A DNA stretch of 12,706 nucleotides from Dehalococcoidales bacterium. Its GTDB lineage: Bacteria; Chloroflexota; Dehalococcoidia; Dehalococcoidales; RBG-16-60-22. Below are positions 7,805 to 12,706 of the stretch, piece after piece. The stretch's first letter is position 1. Each line of letters begins with the position of its first letter. A program made the position numbers and the translations under genes. The DNA lies in NCBI GenBank assembly GCA_023135135.1, contig JAGLTT010000009.1:1-12706 (forward strand). Direction: 5' to 3'. The notes under the pieces were generated by a model that was not told where the DNA came from, did no database searches, and worked only from the letters and a program-made list of their open reading frames with translations.

Positions 7805-9145
7805 TTATTTCTTATAGAACCCGTATTCTCGCACGGCTGCCATCATCGCCTGAATATTTTCCAGCTTGGGATTATCTGAAACCGTGCCGGATGACAGGAT
7901 GAATCCTCCGCCCTTGCCGACGGTTTCTATAAGATTTCGGCAGTACTCTTTAGTTTCTTCCGGAGTGCCGGTGACTATCATGGAAGACGGCACGTTGCCC
8001 TGAAGGCAGCAGTCCTTGCCCAGTATCTTCTTCGCCTGCGACATATCCGTGCGGTCGAAGTACCAGGTAACCGCGCCCCTGGGGAAATCGTTGACGTGTT
8101 CAAGGCGGGTGTTGTAGCTGCCCTCGGCGAAAAGGGTCTGCATAAGACCCTCTTTGATAAAGGCGTTCATTACTTTCTTCATCGGAGGCCAGTAGAAGGT
8201 ATCGAACGCCTCCTGGGACATCCAGCCGTCGGCGCCTTTATGGAGGGGATACATTACCGTTGTCATATTAGCGATGTTGGGGGAGTTTAAAATGGTACTG
8301 ATGGTCAGGTCAGCGACCACGTCGAGGGCTTTCAGAAGCTTTTCGGGACGGCGGAACATGTCACCCATGATGCCCGTAGTGCCCCGGAGCGTATCCCCGA
8401 TGGTATCGAAGGGGACTTTAGCAAATCCTCCCCCCATGAACCCGGAGAAGCTCGACGCGCCGCCGCCGGCCTTCATCATGGTTTCCATCATTTTCTGATA
8501 TTCTTTACCCACGTCCAGCAGTTTTTGCAGCATCTCCTGCACCGGCGGCATGGCCAGCGGCATAAACTGCATGACATGGACGTTCTCCGTGATGTTGGTG
8601 AACGGCTGGAACATCTTCATGGGTTCCAGAGTGCCGAAGACGCGGGGCATATATTTTCTTATCCAGAAATCGGAGGGGTCAAGAATAAAGTCGTCATATT
8701 CGTCTGCCGTCATATATTCGCCCTCGATATACTGCCAGCTGGTTCCGTCTTCGGCGATGCCGTGTCCCGGCCAGGCGTAAATCTTGTAGTCGAGCAGGTC
8801 CAGTACCCGACCCGGAATAATAAACGGAGCGGCGGTATATTCCAGCTCCTCACCATATTCCTCGTTGAACTTGGTGGTAGCTTCCAGGGCTTTCTCATAA
8901 TCATAAATGCCGGTACGGGTACTGATGCCGTACATCTTTAGCGGCAGATTGCCTACGGGCAGGTTTACCGGCACCCTGTCGGGCTCCTCCACGTTATAAA
9001 CGTCAATCAGCCTCTGTACTCTCGTCTTATAAGCTTTTTCAGCCTCTTCGCTGGCGAATTTATTGCCGTAATTATTGAGCCACCGGTCTAAGCGTTGCGC
9101 TCTTTTTTCCTCCGGCGTCATATCTTCCCATTTTTTATCTGTCAT
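7805..9145 (-). CDS. Uroporphyrinogen decarboxylase (URO-D)-like protein, possible methyltransferase relative
   Basis: This 446-residue protein has a C-terminal URO-D/MtaA-type barrel (about 265-446) with the landmarks QGNVPSSMI (382-390), TPEETKEYCRNLIETVGKGGGF (394-415 region) and the closing NPKLENIQAMMAAV segment. In methylcobamide:CoM methyltransferases (MtaA/MtbA) zinc is held by an HxC pair and a later Cys. Here the HxC position reads FAEG (E341) and the later position reads SSGT (418-421), so those ligands are absent. The protein has a long N-terminal part (1-110, highly charged up to about 60) and a methionine- and glycine-rich stretch (219-262). It is longer than heme-pathway HemE (about 350) and sits in a catabolic unit, so heme synthesis is unlikely. 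No corrinoid protein gene is in the window. It is the first gene of the unit; its weak AAAGGGA site lies about 12 bases from the ATG. Confidence 0.8.
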   Translation of the reverse strand: MTDKKWEDMTPEEKRAQRLDRWLNNYGNKFASEEAEKAYKTRVQRLIDVYNVEEPDRVPVNLPVGNLPLKMYGISTRTGIYDYEKALEATTKFNEEYGEELEYTAAPFIIPGRVLDLLDYKIYAWPGHGIAEDGTSWQYIEGEYMTADEYDDFILDPSDFWIRKYMPRVFGTLEPMKMFQPFTNITENVHVMQFMPLAMPPVQEMLQKLLDVGKEYQKMMETMMKAGGGASSFSGFMGGGFAKVPFDTIGDTLRGTTGIMGDMFRRPEKLLKALDVVADLTISTILNSPNIANMTTVMYPLHKGADGWMSQEAFDTFYWPPMKKVMNAFIKEGLMQTLFAEGSYNTRLEHVNDFPRGAVTWYFDRTDMSQAKKILGKDCCLQGNVPSSMIVTGTPEETKEYCRNLIETVGKGGGFILSSGTVSDNPKLENIQAMMAAVREYGFYKK

Positions 9146-9207
9146 TTAATAATCATGTCCCTTTCTAGATTATAATAATGATTCGCTCTTAATATACCGA
9201 CTTTAAA

Positions 9208-9237
9208 ATTATACCAGCGTGGTACGGGATATTACAA
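9208..9237 (-). promoter_or_regulatory. Likely promoter of the URO-D-like/FAD oxidase/ThDP unit
   Basis: On the minus strand, TTGTAA (9237-9232) and a perfect TATAAT (9213-9208) are separated by 18 bases. The -10 is preceded by TGG, an extended -10 that would offset the weak -35. Transcription would begin near 9200, about 55 bases before the ATG of the URO-D-like gene. A second TATAAT (9174-9169) lies closer but lacks a matching -35. Confidence 0.5.
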
Positions 9238-9243
9238 AAACGG

Positions 9244-9321
9244 CTACTTGTATTTCGCAGTCTTGGGGTCGTGGTTCCTGAAATGGGCGATGCGGATGCG
9301 CTTCATCTTGCCGTTTTCATC
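9244..9321 (-). pseudogene. Possible gene remnant (C-terminal coding scrap)
   Basis: A short open stretch ending in TAG at 9244-9246 reads MKRIRIAHFRNHDPKTAKYK from an ATG at 9306, with five residues (DENGK) open before it and then an in-frame TAG. It has coding-like, GC-rich codons in the middle of an otherwise AT-rich intergenic region. No ribosome binding site precedes it. It may be the leftover C-terminus of a lost gene or a chance run. I do not recognise the family. Confidence 0.3.
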
Positions 9322-9367
9322 CTATCTTAATACTTTTATCGGTAATCATCAAATATGGAAATGTGAT

Positions 9368-9397
9368 TTGACCGCGAATTTAAGCCGTGGGTATAAT
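9368..9397 (+). promoter_or_regulatory. Sigma70-like promoter of the aldehyde oxidoreductase unit
   Basis: TTGACC at 9368-9373 (five of six), an 18-base spacer, and a perfect TATAAT at 9392-9397. The predicted start near 9404 leaves a leader of about 20 bases containing AGGAG at 9415-9419. This supports the ATG at 9426 and excludes an in-frame ATG at 9387. Confidence 0.7.
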
Positions 9398-9425
9398 GGC
9401 AGCAGAACGAGAAAAGGAGCATGTG

Positions 9426-11252
9426 ATGTCCAGAGGCTACATGGGAAAATTGCTGTTCGTGAACCTTTCCACGGGTGATTTAAAAGAAGAGCCGCTCGAT
9501 GAGAATCTCGGCAGGGATTTTATCGGCGGATACGGCATCGGCGCCAGGATTATCTACAGTCGCCAGAAGGCCGGCGTCGACCCCCTGGGACCGGAGAATA
9601 CCTTTGGCGTGCTCACTGGCCCGCTTACCGGTTCACCGGCCACGTTCGGCGCCCGGTACTGCGTCGTGGCGAAATCACCGCTCACCGGCGGCTGGGGCGA
9701 TGCCAACTCCGGCGGGCATTTCGGCCCTCATCTCAAGTTTTCCGGCTATGACGGCGTATTTTTTACCGGCATCTCGGAGAAGCCGGTCTATTTACTGCTC
9801 GACAACGGTAAAGCCGAGTTGAAAGATGCCTCACATCTCTGGGGCAAGAGCACTTACGAGACCGAGGATACGCTCGAATCTCAGTACGGCCCGACGGCTA
9901 AAGTCATCAGCATCGGTCCGGCCGGGGAAAATGTATCTCTTTGCGCCTGCATAATGACCAATAAGGGAGACGCCGCCGGGCGTTCCGGTATCGGCGCGGT
10001 CATGGGCTCCAAGCGACTCAAGGCAGTCGTGGCCAGGGGCGAACTGTCGGTGCCTGTCTTCGACCTTGAGGGAGCCAATAACCTGCGCAAAGAGCACATG
10101 GCGGGAATCAGGGAGTTCTTGGAGCATTTCGGAGTCTATGGAACCAGCGGTCACGCCGATGCATCCGCCCACAGCGGCGATACCCCGGTCAAGAACTGGG
10201 GCGGCGTGGGGGTAGTGGAGATTCCGGATGTTTCAGGTCTCAAGGGCGATAATATGATAGCCAACCTGGACAAGCGAAAGGGCTGCTGGCACTGTCCCGC
10301 GGCCTGCAAGGCCAGCCTGAAAGCGGGTGTGAAATATCCCTACCCGGCAGGGAGTCACCGCCTGGAATACGAGACCATCGGGGCTTTCGGCGCGAACTGC
10401 TGCTGCACCGACGCCGAGGCGATAACCATGGCAAATCACCTCTGTAATGCCTATGGCTTTGATACCATCTCGGGCGGTAGTATTATTTCCTTCGCCATGG
10501 AGTTATACGAGCACGGTATCATTACCCGGAAGGATACGGACGGTATCGATTTGACCTGGGGTAATCCCGACGGACTGGTAGCCATGACCGAGAAGATGGT
10601 CAAGCGGGAGGGCCTGGGCGATATCCTCGCCGACGGCGTCAAGGTAGCCGCCGGGAAAATCGGCAAGGGCGCTGAAAAATACGCGGTGCATATCGGCGGT
10701 CAGGAACTGGGCATGCACGACCCCAAAGCCGCTTTCTTCGGCGAAAAGATGACGATGGCCATGTACCACATGGACGCTACCCCCGGTCGCCATACCACCG
10801 GCTTCGGACCCAGCCAGTTTATGCAGTACGTCAGCAGCGCCGCCGGACTTTGCATGCACGGCGGTATCGCCGGCAGCCCGGATAAATACATAGCGGGATT
10901 CCTGAAATACGTCACCGGCTGGGACCGCTCCATAGACGAACTGCTCAAGAATGGCGAGAGGATTGCCATTATGAGACATGTCTTTACCCTCCGCGAGGGC
11001 GATAATCCGCTGGAGCGCTTTGTCCATCCCAGAATACCGGGTATTCCCCCGCAGACGGAGGGACCGCTCGCCGGTGTTACCAGGGATATTGAGGCGCAGG
11101 CCTACTGGAACCTCGGTGCCCTTGATTGGGACAGGTTTACGACGAAACCGAGTCTGCGTAAGCTTGAGGAACTCGGCCTCGACGACGTGGCTGATGAACT
11201 CTATCCCCCTGAGCAACGAAGTAGCGGATTCGGCCCGCCGCCCGGAGGATAG
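9426..11252 (+). CDS. Aldehyde:ferredoxin oxidoreductase (tungsten-type AOR)
   Basis: This 608-residue protein is a full-length member of the AOR family, which oxidises aldehydes to carboxylic acids using a tungsten (or molybdenum) bis-pterin and one [4Fe-4S] cluster, with ferredoxin as electron partner. The N-terminal domain (1-205) begins GYMGKLLFVNLSTG and carries GPLTGSPATFGARY (65-78) and GRSGIGAVMGSKRLKA (185-200). Cluster cysteines are C287, C290, C294 in CWHCPAAC and probably C476 in AAGLCMHG. YETIGAFGANC (315-325) and ELGMHDPKA (427-435) are typical family segments. The proline- and glycine-rich tail after about 592 is unusual. The ATG at 9426 is chosen because AGGAG lies six bases upstream and the promoter overlaps the earlier ATG. 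It leads a plus-strand unit with a VOC protein and an alcohol dehydrogenase, which could supply the aldehyde. No signal peptide; cytoplasmic. The specific aldehyde is unknown. Confidence 0.95.
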   Translation: MSRGYMGKLLFVNLSTGDLKEEPLDENLGRDFIGGYGIGARIIYSRQKAGVDPLGPENTFGVLTGPLTGSPATFGARYCVVAKSPLTGGWGDANSGGHFGPHLKFSGYDGVFFTGISEKPVYLLLDNGKAELKDASHLWGKSTYETEDTLESQYGPTAKVISIGPAGENVSLCACIMTNKGDAAGRSGIGAVMGSKRLKAVVARGELSVPVFDLEGANNLRKEHMAGIREFLEHFGVYGTSGHADASAHSGDTPVKNWGGVGVVEIPDVSGLKGDNMIANLDKRKGCWHCPAACKASLKAGVKYPYPAGSHRLEYETIGAFGANCCCTDAEAITMANHLCNAYGFDTISGGSIISFAMELYEHGIITRKDTDGIDLTWGNPDGLVAMTEKMVKREGLGDILADGVKVAAGKIGKGAEKYAVHIGGQELGMHDPKAAFFGEKMTMAMYHMDATPGRHTTGFGPSQFMQYVSSAAGLCMHGGIAGSPDKYIAGFLKYVTGWDRSIDELLKNGERIAIMRHVFTLREGDNPLERFVHPRIPGIPPQTEGPLAGVTRDIEAQAYWNLGALDWDRFTTKPSLRKLEELGLDDVADELYPPEQRSSGFGPPPGG

Positions 11253-11359
11253 GACGCGGGAATCCGCATTTGGTAGATAGCATAATCCAACTGTACGTCG
11301 GGATTTAAGTGTCTAACATTTATATATAGAAAACTTACCGGAAAAGGAGAGGATTCATC

Positions 11360-11830
11360 ATGGAACAAAAAATACCGGAGAATACAACCTTCAAACCTGA
11401 AAATTATCATCACGTCGGGGTGATAGTCAGGGACATTGAAAAGACTGTCGAGTATTTGACTTCCATCGGCATCGGGCCGTTTGGTATAAAAGACGGGCCG
11501 CTTTACGTTGAAGTGCCCTTCAAGGGCGAGTTTCACGGTAAACCCGCCGAGTGGAAGGTAAAAATCAGCAATGCCAAAGTCGGCGATTCCGAGCTTGAAC
11601 TGCTTCAGCCTTCCGGTGGGGAATCGGCGTTACAGGAGTTCCTGGACAATCACGGCGAGGGTCTTCACCACATCGCCTATCTCGTGGACGACGTTCAGGC
11701 TGAGATTGAAAAACAGGTCAAGCAGGGAGTCAAGGTTATCACCAGCGCGAACCTCGAAGGTAGAGGGTTCGCCTACTTGGACACCGGCGTTGTCGGTGGT
11801 ATCGTTACCGAGATAAGGTTCAGAGAATAG
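11360..11830 (+). CDS. VOC-superfamily protein (glyoxalase/methylmalonyl-CoA epimerase-like)
   Basis: This 156-residue vicinal-oxygen-chelate protein has two beta-alpha-beta-beta-beta modules (about 14-82 and 100-155). Likely metal ligands are H18 in YHHVGVIV, E80 in SELELLQP, H104 in GLHHIAYLV and E151 in VTEIRFRE. The arrangement and length resemble methylmalonyl-CoA epimerases and glyoxalase I-like enzymes, but family members also include isomerases, lyases and dioxygenases, and the residues cannot tell them apart. An AGGAGAGG run lies seven bases before the ATG. It follows the aldehyde oxidoreductase after 107 bases and precedes the alcohol dehydrogenase by 61, so it is probably co-transcribed. 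No methylmalonyl-CoA mutase gene is in the window, so an epimerase role in propionate metabolism has no local support. Confidence 0.85.
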   Translation: MEQKIPENTTFKPENYHHVGVIVRDIEKTVEYLTSIGIGPFGIKDGPLYVEVPFKGEFHGKPAEWKVKISNAKVGDSELELLQPSGGESALQEFLDNHGEGLHHIAYLVDDVQAEIEKQVKQGVKVITSANLEGRGFAYLDTGVVGGIVTEIRFRE

Positions 11831-11891
11831 GTATATCAGAAGATTGTCACCGGCTAGTTCGAGCAATAACTCGTAAGGAGATAGATAATCA

Positions 11892-12706
11892 ATGAGAGCA
11901 GCCGTAATCAGGGGGGCGGGTAATATCAACGTGGAGGAGTGGCCTGAACCGGAGCCGGGACCGGACGAAATCAAGGTAAAGGTAGCCTACTGCGGTGTAT
12001 GCGGCACCGACCCCGAGATACTGGATGGCCGTTTCGGTCGTGTCACCACGAAAGAAAGTAATGAGCCTATAATAATCGGGCATGAAACCTCGGGGACAAT
12101 CGCTGCCGTCGGTGAAAACATCAAAAACTATAAGGTAGACCAGAGGGTCGCCTGTAATTTCCGCAGTCCCTGCGGCGCCTGCTACTACTGCCGCAATAAG
12201 ATGGAACACTTCTGCCGGAGTGGCCATCATGCCACCGGCGCCTACGCCGAGTATGCCCTCTATGATGAAAAGGCCGTGTATCTCCTCCCCGACGATATCA
12301 GTATGGAAATAGGGGCTCTCCTCGAGCCGGTGTCCGTGGCGGTCCACGCGATTGATGTCGCCAATGTCCGACCGGGCGGTACCGTGGCGATATCCGGTGC
12401 CGGTACCATCGGCCTGCTGTGCCTGGAACTGGCTCTGAAATCAGGCGCCTCTAAGGTTCTTATCTCCGAACCTGTTGCCGAAAAAAGGCAGCTGGCTATA
12501 AAACTCGGGGCCGACGTGGCGGTTGACCCTCTAAAAGAAGACATCGTGGAAATCGGCAAAAAGCTGACGGACGGCCGGGGCTTTGATACCGTTATCGAAG
12601 CCAGCGGTAGCCTCGACGCCGCCAAGCAGGCCCTCTCCCTCATAGATTACTGCGGTACTATACTCTGGGCGGCGGTCTATCCCCGCGATGCCGAGGTCGG
12701 CGTGCC
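11892..12706 (+). CDS. Zinc-dependent medium-chain alcohol dehydrogenase, 3' end outside window
   Basis: The first 271 residues of an MDR-superfamily alcohol/polyol dehydrogenase are present; the frame is open at the window end. Catalytic zinc ligands are C37 in CGVCGTD and H64-E65 in IIGHE. The structural zinc loop has four cysteines, C94, C97, C100 and C108. A Rossmann motif GAGTIG occurs at 169-174, and E193 ending the second beta strand suggests NAD rather than NADP. The sequence is nearest in style to sorbitol/threonine dehydrogenases. TAAGGAG at 11874-11880 lies 11 bases before the ATG, slightly far. Downstream of an aldehyde oxidoreductase and a VOC protein, it may convert an alcohol to the aldehyde or ketone used by its neighbours; this is inferred from position. 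About 70 to 90 residues are missing, judged by the usual family length. Confidence 0.93.
   Translation, partial: MRAAVIRGAGNINVEEWPEPEPGPDEIKVKVAYCGVCGTDPEILDGRFGRVTTKESNEPIIIGHETSGTIAAVGENIKNYKVDQRVACNFRSPCGACYYCRNKMEHFCRSGHHATGAYAEYALYDEKAVYLLPDDISMEIGALLEPVSVAVHAIDVANVRPGGTVAISGAGTIGLLCLELALKSGASKVLISEPVAEKRQLAIKLGADVAVDPLKEDIVEIGKKLTDGRGFDTVIEASGSLDAAKQALSLIDYCGTILWAAVYPRDAEVGV

Noticed and set aside
7805..9145. HemE of heme biosynthesis
   Set aside because: The protein is about 90 residues longer than HemE, has an unrelated N-terminal part, and no heme genes are adjacent.
10503..11216. A 237-residue open frame on the minus strand inside the aldehyde oxidoreductase gene
   Set aside because: It lies wholly antisense to a clearly conserved gene, has no recognisable domain, and such frames are common opposite GC-rich coding DNA.
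11253..11359. A GCGG-GAAT-CCGC hairpin after the aldehyde oxidoreductase gene as a terminator
   Set aside because: The stem is only four base pairs and no T-tract follows; read-through into the VOC gene is more likely.
11889..12347. A 152-residue minus-strand open frame opposite the alcohol dehydrogenase
   Set aside because: The plus strand encodes both zinc sites and the Rossmann motif of an MDR dehydrogenase, so the antisense frame is a shadow.

Overview
The window holds ten protein genes (eight complete, two cut by the window edges) in four transcription units. No rRNA, tRNA, CRISPR array, insertion sequence or phage gene is visible. The content suggests an anaerobic bacterium with a catabolic island: a molybdenum/tungsten bis-MGD oxidoreductase with a four-cluster ferredoxin and an NrfD-type membrane subunit, and a tungsten-type aldehyde:ferredoxin oxidoreductase. 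Clear Shine-Dalgarno sites and sigma70-like promoters (TATAAT boxes) point to Bacteria rather than Archaea. The gene mix resembles what is seen in anaerobic Chloroflexota (Dehalococcoidia) and in Desulfobacterota-type degraders; this placement is an inference and cannot be settled from the window.

Layout. Unit A (minus, 2737 down past base 1): four-cluster ferredoxin, NrfD membrane subunit, Mo/W catalytic subunit (its C-terminal part lies outside the window). Unit B (plus, 2992-4539): a single carboxylesterase, divergent from unit A across a 254-base AT-rich region with repeats and a strong promoter. Unit C (minus, 9145-4548): uroporphyrinogen-decarboxylase-like protein, FAD-linked oxidase, ThDP-dependent decarboxylase-like enzyme, closely packed (10 and 22 bases apart) and converging on unit B with only 8 bases between the stop codons. 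Unit D (plus, 9426 past the end): aldehyde:ferredoxin oxidoreductase, VOC-fold protein, zinc alcohol dehydrogenase (its 3' end is outside), divergent from unit C across a 280-base region with promoters facing both ways and a small coding-like remnant.

How the genes may work together (inference). The chemistry fits stepwise oxidation of an organic acid or ester: an esterase releases an alcohol or acid; an alcohol dehydrogenase and an aldehyde:ferredoxin oxidoreductase take an alcohol through an aldehyde to an acid; a flavin oxidase plus a benzoylformate-decarboxylase-like enzyme could turn a 2-hydroxy acid into a 2-oxo acid and then an aldehyde, again a substrate for the aldehyde oxidoreductase. 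The Mo/FeS/NrfD trio has no visible export signal on either soluble subunit, so its active site probably faces the cytoplasm, as in the phenylacetyl-CoA:acceptor oxidoreductase PadBCD, which makes an aryl-glyoxylate. Together this looks like an anaerobic, oxygen-independent counterpart of the mandelate pathway. The actual substrate is unknown.
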